This document shows, one piece after another, positions 1 through 8,344 of a stretch of 64,000 nt of DNA (its first letter is position 1; each line of letters opens with the position of its first letter). Source of the stretch: Actinomadura nitritigenes (GTDB lineage Bacteria; Actinomycetota; Actinomycetes; Streptosporangiales; Streptosporangiaceae); NCBI RefSeq assembly GCF_017573545.1, contig NZ_JAGEOK010000019.1, positions 123,957 to 187,956 on the forward strand, read 5' to 3'. Both the position numbers and the translations under genes were made by a program. The notes under the pieces were generated by a model that saw only the letters and a program-made list of their open reading frames with translations, searched no databases and was not told where the DNA came from.

Positions 1-1
1 G

Positions 2-556
2 ACGCGCCGGGCGCTCAGCCGGGCCGCCGCGCTCCTCGCCGTGGAGCGCGGCGTCGAGGGCGTCACCATCGAGGCGATCGCCGACGCGGCCGGAGTCTCC
101 CCCCGCACCTTCCACAACTACTTCCCCGGCAAGGAAGAGGCGATCGTCGCGCCGCTCACCGACGGGGCGCAGGCCGTGATCGACGCCCTGCGCGCCCGCC
201 CGGCGGGCGAGCCGATCTGGGACGCGCTGCGCGAGGTCGTCCGGGAGGCCCTGCTGCCGACCGACACCCGCGACGAGACCATCGCGCTGCTGCGCGTGGT
301 CAAGCGCAACCCCGCGCTCGTCGGCAAGCAGCTGTGCGGCCTCGGCGAGATGCAGCGGCAGATCGCCGAGGTCGTCGCCGCGCGCACCGGCACCCACGCC
401 GGCCGCGACCTGTACCCGCACCTGCTGGCGGGCGCCGCGGGCGTCGCCATGCGCACCGCCGTCGACCTGTGGGTCGACGGGCGCAGCGGCGCCGACCTGC
501 CCGAACTGATCGACTCGGCGTTCGCGCAGCTGCGCGCCGGGCTGCCCGGCCCCTGA
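2..556 (+). CDS. TetR-family transcriptional regulator (5' end outside window)
   Basis: The reading frame is open from base 2 to the TGA at 554-556, so the start codon lies before the window. About 184 residues are visible. The first 50 carry the TetR helix-turn-helix, with the typical stretch TIEAIADAAGVSPRTFHNYF followed by the PGKEEA turn. The remainder is a helical ligand-binding domain. The MMPL exporter gene follows 161 bases later on the same strand, so a role as its local repressor is likely, which is inference from gene order. No operator palindrome was obvious to me in the short gap at 557-717. Confidence 0.85.
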   Translation, partial: TRRALSRAAALLAVERGVEGVTIEAIADAAGVSPRTFHNYFPGKEEAIVAPLTDGAQAVIDALRARPAGEPIWDALREVVREALLPTDTRDETIALLRVVKRNPALVGKQLCGLGEMQRQIAEVVAARTGTHAGRDLYPHLLAGAAGVAMRTAVDLWVDGRSGADLPELIDSAFAQLRAGLPGP

Positions 557-717
557 CCGGGCGCTCTCCGACCCCCGGCGCCGAGCCGCCGCCCGACGGC
601 ACCGGGTCCCCTGGCAGGGCGGCCGCACCCCCACCACCCCCCTGACCGAAGCGACAGCCTGACGGCCGGCCGCCGTGGGGCCATGTCCGCACGCCCCGTT
701 ACCGATGGGACGCTCTC

Positions 718-2943
718 TTGGCCACCTTCCTCTACCGGCTCGGCCGGTTCTCGTTCCGGCGCCGCCGGCTCGTCACGCTGCTCTGGGTGGGGCTGCTCGT
801 GCTCTTCGGCGTCGGCGCCGCCGTGCTCAAGGGGCCCACCTCCAACGACTTCTCGATGCCGGGGACCGAGTCCCAGCAGGCGATCGACCTGCTCAAGGAC
901 CGCATGCCGCAGGCGTCGGCGGACGGCGCCACCGCCCGGGTCGTGTTCGCCGCGCCCGACGGGAAGACCGTGACCGACCCCGCCGGCAAGGCGGGCGTCG
1001 AGAAGGTCGTCGCCAAGCTGAAGGCGGCGCCGCAGGTCGCCTCCGTCGTCGACCCCTACCAGGCGAAGGCCGTCTCGCAGGACGGCCGGATCGCCTACAC
1101 GCAGGTCACCTACAAGGTGCCGGCGATCGACGTCACCGACGCCGCGCGCGGCGCGCTGACCGCCGCCGCCCAGCCCGGCCGGGACGCCGGCCTGCGGGTG
1201 GAGATGGGCGGCGACGCGACCGAGGCGATGCCCGAGCAGAGCGCCACCGAGGTGATCGGCGTCGCGGTCGCCGCGGTCGTGCTGATCATCACCTTCGGGT
1301 CGCTGATCGCCGCCGGGCTGCCGCTGCTGAACGCCATCCTCGGCGTCGGCATCGCGATGGCCGGGATCACCGCGGCCACCGGGCTGTTCGAGATGAGCTC
1401 GATGACCTCGACGCTCGCACTGATGCTCGGCCTCGCCGTCGCGATCGACTACGCGCTGTTCATCGTCTCCCGGTACCGGCACGAGCTGCGCGAGGGCCGC
1501 GCCGGCGAGGAGGCCGCGGGACGCGCCGTCGGCACCGCCGGCTCGGCGGTGGTGTTCGCCGGGCTGACCGTCGTCATCGCGCTGGCCGGCCTCGCCGTGG
1601 TCGACATCCCGATGCTCACCGAGATGGGGCTCGCCGCCGCGTTCGCCGTGGTCGTCGCGGTCCTGATCGCGCTCAGCCTGCTGCCCGCCCTGCTCGGCTT
1701 CGCCGGCCGCAAGGTGCTCGGCGGCGGGATCCCGTTCCTGCGCGGCGGCGTCTCCCGCCGCGGCCGCCCGCCGTTCGGCGAGCGGTGGGCCAGGTTCGTC
1801 GTCCGGCGCCCGCTGCCGGTGCTCCTGCTGGCCATCGCCGGGATGGGCGCGATCGCCGTCCCGGCGCTGGACCTGCGGCTCGGCATGCCCGGCGACGAGG
1901 TCGCCTCGCCCGCCACCACCCAGCGCAAGGCCTACGACCTGCTCGACAAGGGCTTCGGGCCCGGCTTCAACGGCCCGCTGATGGTGGTCGTGGACGGCGC
2001 GAACGCGCAGGCGGCCGGGCAGCGGTTCGCCGGGGAGATCCGGACGCTGCCGGACGTCGCCGCCGTGACGCCGCCGCAGGCGAACCCGGCGGGGGACACC
2101 GCGGTGCTCACCGTCGTCCCGAAGAGCGGGCCGAGCAGCCAGAAGACCGAGGACCTCGTCTCGGCGATCCGCGACAGGGGCGACGGGCTGAAGGCGCAGA
2201 CCGGCGCCGGGGCCATGGTCACCGGCCGGACCGCCATGATGATCGACGTGTCGGCCAAGCTCGGCGGCGCCCTCGCGCCCTACCTCGGGCTCGTCGTCGG
2301 GCTCGCGTTCATCCTGCTGATGCTGGTGTTCCGGTCGCTGCTGGTCCCGCTGAAGGCCACGCTCGGGTTCCTCCTCACGGTCGCGGCCACCTTCGGCGCC
2401 GTCGTCGCGGTGTTCCAGTGGGGCTGGCTGTCCGGGCTGTTCGGCGTCGAGGAGACCGGCCCGATCATGAGCATGATGCCGATCTTCATGATCGGCGTGG
2501 TGTTCGGGCTGGCCATGGACTACCAGGTCTTCCTCGTCACCCGGATGCGGGAGGAGTACGTGCACGGCGCGCCCCCGGGGGAGGCGGTGGTCACCGGCTT
2601 CCGGCACGGCGCCCGCGTCGTCACCGCCGCCGCCGTGATCATGATCGCGGTGTTCGCCGGGTTCCTCTCCTCCTCCGAGTCGATGATCAAGATGATGGGC
2701 TTCGCGCTGGCCGCCGGCGTGGCCTTCGACGCCTTCGTCGTCCGGATGACGATCGTCCCGGCGGTGATGGCGCTCGTCGGCCGGGCCGCCTGGTGGCTGC
2801 CGCGGTGGCTGGCGCGCATCCTGCCCAACGTGGACGTCGAGGGTGAGAGGCTTCGGCATCTGCTCCACGACGGGCACGGCGGCGGCGACCCCGCGCCGCG
2901 CCCCGGCGAGGGCGAGCGCGAGCTCGACCCGGCCGTGACCTGA
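718..2943 (+). CDS. MMPL-family (RND superfamily) exporter
   Basis: This 741-residue membrane protein has the duplicated MMPL layout. TM1 lies near residues 12-35, followed by an extracytoplasmic loop, five TM helices (about 175-330), then a second copy with TM7 near 365, a second loop, and TM8-12 (about 520-700). The paired proton-relay motifs are visible as AIDY near residue 242 and AMDY ending near residue 602. Members export lipids, siderophores or drugs using the proton gradient. The start is TTG at 718; no ATG or GTG in this frame fits better, because nearby ATGs are in other frames. The substrate cannot be told. The upstream TetR gene suggests inducible efflux. Confidence 0.9.
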   Translation: MATFLYRLGRFSFRRRRLVTLLWVGLLVLFGVGAAVLKGPTSNDFSMPGTESQQAIDLLKDRMPQASADGATARVVFAAPDGKTVTDPAGKAGVEKVVAKLKAAPQVASVVDPYQAKAVSQDGRIAYTQVTYKVPAIDVTDAARGALTAAAQPGRDAGLRVEMGGDATEAMPEQSATEVIGVAVAAVVLIITFGSLIAAGLPLLNAILGVGIAMAGITAATGLFEMSSMTSTLALMLGLAVAIDYALFIVSRYRHELREGRAGEEAAGRAVGTAGSAVVFAGLTVVIALAGLAVVDIPMLTEMGLAAAFAVVVAVLIALSLLPALLGFAGRKVLGGGIPFLRGGVSRRGRPPFGERWARFVVRRPLPVLLLAIAGMGAIAVPALDLRLGMPGDEVASPATTQRKAYDLLDKGFGPGFNGPLMVVVDGANAQAAGQRFAGEIRTLPDVAAVTPPQANPAGDTAVLTVVPKSGPSSQKTEDLVSAIRDRGDGLKAQTGAGAMVTGRTAMMIDVSAKLGGALAPYLGLVVGLAFILLMLVFRSLLVPLKATLGFLLTVAATFGAVVAVFQWGWLSGLFGVEETGPIMSMMPIFMIGVVFGLAMDYQVFLVTRMREEYVHGAPPGEAVVTGFRHGARVVTAAAVIMIAVFAGFLSSSESMIKMMGFALAAGVAFDAFVVRMTIVPAVMALVGRAAWWLPRWLARILPNVDVEGERLRHLLHDGHGGGDPAPRPGEGERELDPAVT

Positions 2944-2950
2944 CCCAGTG

Positions 2951-2982
2951 CCCGGGCCGTCCCTCGCGGGGGACGGCCCGGG
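2951..2982 (+). terminator. Strong GC hairpin terminator after the MMPL gene
   Basis: A perfect 13-bp stem (CCCGGGCCGTCCC at 2951-2963, complement at 2970-2982) with a 6-base loop begins 8 bases after the MMPL stop codon. There is no T-run, which is common for terminators in GC-rich actinobacteria. Confidence 0.7.
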
Positions 2983-3042
2983 CCGTCCCAGCAGCCGCCG
3001 CCTCGCCCGAGCGCGGCGGACCCGCCCGCCAAAGGACCTCCC

Positions 3043-3870
3043 ATGAGCCTCCTCGAACAGCCGTCCCGGCCGGTCTCGTCGTTCGCGCGGCTGCGCAGAC
3101 CGGGAGGGCCGGGCGGGGGACGGCCGGGCGGGCGGCCGCGGCCCGTCCGCGAGCTGCTGCTGATCGGGGTGCTGTTCACGGTCTACAAGCTCGGGCGGCT
3201 GCTGGCCAACGACCGGGTGGGCGAGGCGTTCGGCAACGCGCACCGGATCTGGGACGTCGAGCGGGCCCTCGACCTGCCGAGCGAGGCGCACCTCCAGCAC
3301 GGGCTGCTGCACAGCCAGTTCCTCGTGCACGTGGCCAACTGCTACTACGCCTACGTCCACTTCCCGGCGATGGCGCTGTTCCTGCTCTGGATCTACCTGC
3401 GCCGGCCCGCGCACTACCGGTGGATCCGCCGGGTGCTGGTCGCGCTGACGGCCGGGGCGCTCGCCCTGCACCTGCTCGTCCCGCTGGCGCCGCCCCGGAT
3501 GCTGCCCGCCACCGGCCTGATCGACACCGCCGCCCGCTTCGGCCCGTCGGTGTACGGTTCGCCGCAGCACGACACCATGGCCAACCAGTACGCGGCGATG
3601 CCGTCGCTGCACATCGGCTGGGCCGCGATCATCGCGATCGGGCTCATCGTCACCTGCCGGACGCGCTGGCGGTGGCTGTGGCTGGCGCATCTCGCCGCGA
3701 CCGTCGCCGTCGTCGTCAGCACCGCCAACCACTACTGGATGGACGGGATCGTCGTGCTGGCGCTGCTGGCCGTCGCCGTCCTCCTGCTGCGGCCCGCCGC
3801 GGCGGCGCTGCCCGCCGCGGGCCCGCCGCGCGCCCCCGGCGAGAAGCGCGCGGAACCGGAGACGTCCTAG
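3043..3870 (+). CDS. PAP2-superfamily membrane phosphatase / inositolphosphotransferase-like protein
   Basis: This 275-residue protein has about six hydrophobic segments and the C-terminal PAP2 signature: MPSLHIGWA with His near 190, and ANHYWMDG with His near 230 and Asp near 234. The family hydrolyses or transfers phosphate from lipid phosphates at the membrane. The AUR1/Ipt1-like branch, which this resembles in length and in the HIGWA motif, includes actinobacterial phosphoinositol-lipid enzymes. AAAGGA sits just before the ATG at 3043. The stop at 3868-3870 directly abuts the convergent cphA gene, with no spacer and no separate terminator. The lipid substrate is unknown. Confidence 0.82.
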   Translation: MSLLEQPSRPVSSFARLRRPGGPGGGRPGGRPRPVRELLLIGVLFTVYKLGRLLANDRVGEAFGNAHRIWDVERALDLPSEAHLQHGLLHSQFLVHVANCYYAYVHFPAMALFLLWIYLRRPAHYRWIRRVLVALTAGALALHLLVPLAPPRMLPATGLIDTAARFGPSVYGSPQHDTMANQYAAMPSLHIGWAAIIAIGLIVTCRTRWRWLWLAHLAATVAVVVSTANHYWMDGIVVLALLAVAVLLLRPAAAALPAAGPPRAPGEKRAEPETS

Positions 3871-6534
3871 TCAGGGCGCCGCGGGCTCGGCGCCGAGGGT
3901 CTCGAGCAGCTCGACGACCGGCTGCAGCTTCTCGTAGAGCAGCAGCACCGGCTCGCCGGGCCCGGCCATGTCCAGCGCCGAGGTCAGCGCCCCCTTGAGG
4001 TCGCCCGCCGGATGGTGCAGCACGTCCGGGCGGCCCTCCCGCAGCCCCTGGACGATCAGCCGCGTCATCTCGCCGGACCTGCGCCCCCGCAGGTCCTCGT
4101 CCTCGTAGACGACGACGCGCCCGAACGCGCCGGCCACGCACCGGGCCGTCTCGGCGACGAGCTCGTCGGACCGGTCGCCGGGCAGCGTCACCGCCGCGAC
4201 GCCGCCCCCGCCCCAGCGCGCCCGCGCGAACGCGCCGATCGCGGTGACCGCCGCCGGGTTGTGCGCGTAGTCGACCAGGACCGGGTTGTCGCCGACCTGG
4301 TACACGCAGCCGCGCCCGGGATTGCGGGTGTGCGGATCGAAGGTGCGCAGCGCCTCCGCGACGACGTCCACCGGCACGCCCAGCGCGCGGGCGGCGGCCA
4401 GCGCGGCCAGCGCGTTCGCGACGACGTGCCCGGCGCGGCCGCCGAACGCGCCCGCGACCTCCTCCACCGGCAGCACCCGCGTGCGGCGCCCGCCGCGCGC
4501 CTCCGTCAGCAGGCCGTCCTCGACGAAGTACCCGGCGCCGCCGCCCTCCAGGTGCCGGGCCAGCACCGGGGCGTCCGCCGACATCGCGAAGAAGCACAGC
4601 TCCGGGTCGCGGCGCGCCACCGCGGGACGCCCGGCCAGCCCCGCCGACGGGCCGTCCTCCGCGTTCAGCACCAGATGGCCGCCCCGGCGGATCTCCTCCG
4701 CGACCAGCGCCTTGATGTCGATCAGGTCGTCCACCGACTCGGTGGCGTCCATGCCGAGGTGGTCGCGGGTGATGTTGGTGACCACCGCGACGTCGGCGCG
4801 GTCGTAGCCGAGGCCGCGCCGGACGATCCCGCCGCGCGCCGTCTCCAGCACCGCGGCCTCCACCGACCGGTCGCCGAGCACCATCTCCGCCGACCGCGGC
4901 CCGGACGCGTCCGACCGGTGGATCAGCTGGCCGCCCACGTACACGCCCTCGGTGCTGGTCATGCCGGTGCGCACGCCGTGCAGCTCCAGCATGTGCGCGA
5001 TCATCCGGACCGTGGTGGTCTTGCCGTTGGTGCCGGTCACCGACACCACCGGCACCCGCGACGGGGTCCCCGGCGGATACATCAGGTCGATGATGTCGCC
5101 CGCCACGTCGCGGCGCCCGCCCTCGTACGGGGCCAGGTGCATGCGCAGCCCCGGCGCGGCGTTCACCTCCAGGATCCCGGCGGCGCCGCGCTCGGCGGGA
5201 AGCGGCGAGCCGATGTCGGGCAGCCGCAGGTCGATGCCGCACACGTCCATCCCCACGGTCGCGGCGGCCCGCACGCACATCGCGGCGACCTCGGGATGCA
5301 CGTCGTCGGTGACGTCCCGGCTCGTCCCGCCGGTGGACAGGTTCGCGTTGCGGCGCAGCCGCACCGTCTCGCCCTCGCCGGGCACCGTGCCGGGGCCGTG
5401 GCCCTGCCGCGCCAGCAGTGCCAGCTCGGTCGCGCCCAGCGCCAGGCGGGTGAGGGGCCTGTCGTGGCCCTCCCCGCGCGCCGGGTCGGCGTTGACCCGC
5501 TCCACCAGCTCCGCGACCGTGGACGTCCCGTCGCCGGTGATCCGCGCGGCGGTCAGCTCGGCCGCCGCCGAGACCCGCCCGCCGACCACGAGGACCCGGT
5601 AGTCGCGGCCCGGGATGTAGGACTCGACGAGCACGCCGGACGCGTCGCCCCGCCCCTCCCCGCCCGCCGCCGACGTGAACGCCGCCACCACCTCCGGCGG
5701 CTCCGACAGCTCGATGTGCACGCCCTCGCCCTGGTGCCCCGACAGCGGCTTGACCACCACCGGCGCGCCGATCTCCCGCAGCGCCTCCAGCGCCTCGGCC
5801 GGCGCCCGCGCCACCCGGCCCTCCGGCACGGGGACGCCCGCGTCCGCCAGCACCCGGTGCGCCAGCCGCTTGTCCGCGGCGACCTCCATCCCGATCGCGG
5901 ACGTGCCGTCCGTCATCGCCGCCCATGCCATCCGGCGGTACCGCCCGTACCCGAGCCGCAGCAGGTTCAGGTCGCCGACGCGGCGGACCGGCACGCCCCG
6001 CTCGCGGGCGGCGCGCGCCAGCGCGGCGGTGCTCACCCCGAGCCTGCTCGCCTCGTAGGCGGCGGCGATCGGGGCGAGGCCGGGCGCGGGATCCGGCACG
6101 GCCCCGGACAGCGCCGCGGTCACCGTCCGCACCGCCAGCTCGATCAGCGCCTCCACCAGGTCCGTCTCGGCCGGTTCGTCCCGCGGGCATTCGAGGATCA
6201 GCTCGTACTCGCCGGGGCCGCCCGCGCGGACCGTCCGGCCGAAGTACGCCTCCCGGCCGATCAGCCCGGACAGCTCCAGCGTCACGTGCTCGGTGACGTG
6301 ACCGAAATAGGTGCCGCGGGCCATCGCGTCGAGCAGCCCGCCCGGCCGGCCCGCCGAGCAGTGGTGCGAGCGCAGCCCCGGCAGCGCCGCCACCAGCCGC
6401 TCGGCGAAGCCCGGATGGTCGGTGGTCTCGTGCCCGGTCAGGCCCCGCAGGTCCAGCCGCGCGACGGCGACCGGGCGGTTCAGGTAGACGTTCGGGCCGC
6501 CGAGGCGGCGCACATGCAGAAGCCGCACGGTCAC
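3871..6534 (-). CDS. cphA: Cyanophycin synthetase
   Basis: CphA polymerises aspartate and arginine into cyanophycin, an intracellular nitrogen store, using ATP. This protein has 887 residues, normal for the family. The N terminus (VRLLHVRRLGGPNVYLNRP) matches the CphA N domain, an ATP-grasp domain follows (about 210-475), and the C half is a Mur-ligase-type domain with P-loop GTNGKTTT near residue 500. I placed the start at the GTG at 6532-6534, which overlaps the cphB stop as GTGA. The open frame continues upstream to 6933, but only as a shadow of cphB. The overlap implies translational coupling with the hydrolase gene. Cyanophycin genes are commonest in cyanobacteria but do occur in other bacteria. 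Confidence 0.93.
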   Translation of the reverse strand: MTVRLLHVRRLGGPNVYLNRPVAVARLDLRGLTGHETTDHPGFAERLVAALPGLRSHHCSAGRPGGLLDAMARGTYFGHVTEHVTLELSGLIGREAYFGRTVRAGGPGEYELILECPRDEPAETDLVEALIELAVRTVTAALSGAVPDPAPGLAPIAAAYEASRLGVSTAALARAARERGVPVRRVGDLNLLRLGYGRYRRMAWAAMTDGTSAIGMEVAADKRLAHRVLADAGVPVPEGRVARAPAEALEALREIGAPVVVKPLSGHQGEGVHIELSEPPEVVAAFTSAAGGEGRGDASGVLVESYIPGRDYRVLVVGGRVSAAAELTAARITGDGTSTVAELVERVNADPARGEGHDRPLTRLALGATELALLARQGHGPGTVPGEGETVRLRRNANLSTGGTSRDVTDDVHPEVAAMCVRAAATVGMDVCGIDLRLPDIGSPLPAERGAAGILEVNAAPGLRMHLAPYEGGRRDVAGDIIDLMYPPGTPSRVPVVSVTGTNGKTTTVRMIAHMLELHGVRTGMTSTEGVYVGGQLIHRSDASGPRSAEMVLGDRSVEAAVLETARGGIVRRGLGYDRADVAVVTNITRDHLGMDATESVDDLIDIKALVAEEIRRGGHLVLNAEDGPSAGLAGRPAVARRDPELCFFAMSADAPVLARHLEGGGAGYFVEDGLLTEARGGRRTRVLPVEEVAGAFGGRAGHVVANALAALAAARALGVPVDVVAEALRTFDPHTRNPGRGCVYQVGDNPVLVDYAHNPAAVTAIGAFARARWGGGGVAAVTLPGDRSDELVAETARCVAGAFGRVVVYEDEDLRGRRSGEMTRLIVQGLREGRPDVLHHPAGDLKGALTSALDMAGPGEPVLLLYEKLQPVVELLETLGAEPAAP

Positions 6535-7364
6535 TCCTCCCCGGGCCCGCGCATCGTGCCGATCGCGGGCAGCCGGTCGTGCATCTGGAACGAGCAGCCG
6601 GCGGGCAGCAGGTGCAGGGAGACGTCGAACATCGCCATCGGCTCGTCGTCGGACGCGGCGTAGGCGACGGTCGACTGGCCCGCGTCCACGACCGTCACCA
6701 CCCCGGTGCCGACCACCTGGAACTGCCCGTCGCCGACCACGATCGCGGTGTCCTCGTCGATCCCGACGCCGAGCAGCCGGGTGTCCAGCGCTATGCCGCT
6801 GAGCAGCCTCGGCAGCCGCCCCCGCTCGTTGAAATGCATGTCGATCAGTACGTTGTCCAGCAGCGCCAGGCCCGGCCCCACCTTCACGCTGGACGCCGCG
6901 ACCTCGTGGCCGTGGCCGCCGAGGATCATCCAATGGCCCATCGCGGTCGCCCCGGCGCTCGTTCCCGCGATCACGAGGCCGTCCTGCTTCAGCCGTCGCT
7001 TGAGCAGCTCGTTGGTCCGCGACCCCACCAGCGTCCGGATCCGCGACTGGTCGCCGCCGCTGAACAGCACCCCGGTCGCCGTGTCCAGCGCGCGCAGCGT
7101 CGCGGCGTCGTCGGCGGCGGCGCGGCCGAGCAGCCGCAGCTCCCGCACCGACGGCACGCCGAGCCGCCCGAACACCGCGGTGTACTCCTCGGCGACCTCC
7201 TCGGGAACCTCGGTCGCGGTCGTCACCACCACGATCCGCGCGTCCTCCGCGCCGGCCAGCTCGACGAACGTCTCCAGGGGCCCGGCCCCGCAGGTCCGGT
7301 TCTCCGCCCCGCCAATGATCAGCAGCCGGCCCTTGCGTCCGGCGTCCCCGCTTCTCTCTTTCAC
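6531..7364 (-). CDS. cphB: Cyanophycinase
   Basis: CphB is a serine exopeptidase of the S51 family that releases beta-Asp-Arg dipeptides from cyanophycin. The 277-residue protein contains the nucleophile motif GTSAGAT with Ser near 136, and the N-terminal beta-strand plus glycine turn LLIIGGAENR. The start is GTG at 7362-7364, preceded by GGTAGGT. It is the first gene of a two-gene leftward operon and overlaps cphA by 4 bases. An inverted repeat (7372-7398) lies only 7 bases before the start codon, so it may act on transcription or on ribosome access. Confidence 0.92.
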   Translation of the reverse strand: MKERSGDAGRKGRLLIIGGAENRTCGAGPLETFVELAGAEDARIVVVTTATEVPEEVAEEYTAVFGRLGVPSVRELRLLGRAAADDAATLRALDTATGVLFSGGDQSRIRTLVGSRTNELLKRRLKQDGLVIAGTSAGATAMGHWMILGGHGHEVAASSVKVGPGLALLDNVLIDMHFNERGRLPRLLSGIALDTRLLGVGIDEDTAIVVGDGQFQVVGTGVVTVVDAGQSTVAYAASDDEPMAMFDVSLHLLPAGCSFQMHDRLPAIGTMRGPGEE

Positions 7365-7371
7365 ACCTACC

Positions 7372-7398
7372 GACTACCCTTGATCACTCTGGGTAGTC
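7372..7398. promoter_or_regulatory. Inverted repeat GACTACCC-N11-GGGTAGTC before cphB
   Basis: Two perfect 8-bp arms (7372-7379 and 7391-7398) are separated by 11 relatively AT-rich bases. The element ends 7 bases before the cphB start. It could be a repressor operator over the promoter, or an RNA hairpin directly ahead of the ribosome binding site GGTAGGT. The divergent TetR gene at 7567 is one candidate partner. Confidence 0.5.
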
Positions 7399-7411
7399 TC
7401 GCGTTCGCGAG
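7398..7411. promoter_or_regulatory. 14-bp palindrome CTCGCGTTCGCGAG in the cphB / TetR intergenic region
   Basis: This perfect palindrome with 6-bp arms around TT directly adjoins the preceding inverted repeat. It lies between the divergent cphB and TetR-family genes. CG-rich palindromes arise fairly often by chance at this GC content, so its role is uncertain. Confidence 0.3.
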
Positions 7412-7566
7412 GTGTCATGGGGGAGCGGCCCGGCCCCGCCTCCGCCGTCCCTCCGGCACCGCGCCGCTCGCCGCGCCGACCGACCGCCGCCGGCCCCCGC
7501 CCGGCCTCCCCGTACCGCGTTCGCGCGCCTGCCGGAGCATCGTCCCCGCTGTGTCATGCTGGGCGG

Positions 7567-8244
7567 ATGAGCGGCAGCTCTGTTCCCCCGAGCGGGCCTC
7601 CCGGCCCGTCGCCCGCCCCGGCGCCCGCGCGCCGCCCGACCGGGCCCGAGGCCGCGCTCGCCGCGGCGTCCGCGCACTACCTGCGGGGAGAGCCGATCGA
7701 CATGTCCGCGCTCGCCGCCGAGCTGGGCGTCGGCCGCGCCACCCTCTACCGCTGGGTCGGCAGCCGCGAGCAGCTGCTCGGCACCGTGCTGGCGGAGATG
7801 ACCGAGCGGACCTACCGGGTCGCCGCGCGCGGCGTGCGGGGCACCGGGCCGGAGCGGATCCTCACCGTGCTGGACCGGTTCATGCGGGCGGTGGTGGACG
7901 CCGCGCCGCTCAAGGCGTTCACCGAGCGCGAGCCTCGGCTGTTCATCCGGCTCGCCACGATGCCCGGCACCATCGAGGACCGCGCGACCGAGCTGCTGAC
8001 CCGGGAGCTGCAGCGGGAGATCGACCGGGGCGCGCTTCGGGTGCCCCTGCCGACCCGGACGCTCGCCCAGGCCGTCGTCCGCATCGCCGACTCGTTCATG
8101 TACGCGCACTACCTGGGCGGGAACCGGCCGGAGATCGAGCAGGCCCTGGAGGTCGTGGAGCTGCTGCTGCGGCCCTGCCGCCACGAGGCGGCCGCGAGCC
8201 CGGAGCTCCGGCCGCGCGCCGAGGGAATCTCCGAGCCCGTCTGA
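7567..8244 (+). CDS. TetR-family regulator, QsdR-like
   Basis: This 225-residue protein has a Pro-rich tail (about 1-30) and then a TetR helix-turn-helix with PIDMSALAAELGVGRATLYRW near 45-65. The C-terminal ligand domain has the look of the QsdR group (ERTYRVAARG, then EPRLFIRLATMPG), a branch linked in other actinobacteria to lactone or quorum-signal degradation genes. No lactonase lies nearby. I chose the ATG at 7567 over the in-frame GTG at 7417, because the extra 50 residues are low-complexity Pro/Ala/Arg sequence. The gene is divergent from cphBA and could regulate that operon, itself, or the ABC1 gene downstream. Confidence 0.8.
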   Translation: MSGSSVPPSGPPGPSPAPAPARRPTGPEAALAAASAHYLRGEPIDMSALAAELGVGRATLYRWVGSREQLLGTVLAEMTERTYRVAARGVRGTGPERILTVLDRFMRAVVDAAPLKAFTEREPRLFIRLATMPGTIEDRATELLTRELQREIDRGALRVPLPTRTLAQAVVRIADSFMYAHYLGGNRPEIEQALEVVELLLRPCRHEAAASPELRPRAEGISEPV

Positions 8245-8344
8245 ACGCTGAGGCTTTTAGCGGGAATGACTATTTCGTGGTATTCGTCCGCCGTGAGAGG
8301 CTGGAGATCATTGGACGCACTGTCGAACGAGGGACGGCCGGGCC

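Noticed and set aside
118..3732. A 1204-codon minus-strand open frame opposite the MMPL and PAP2 genes
   Set aside because: Shadow frame with biased composition and no domain signal; the plus-strand genes have clear families.
6535..6933. Upstream extension of the cyanophycin synthetase frame
   Set aside because: The added residues are an out-of-frame reading of cphB; the CphA N terminus matches from the GTG at 6534.
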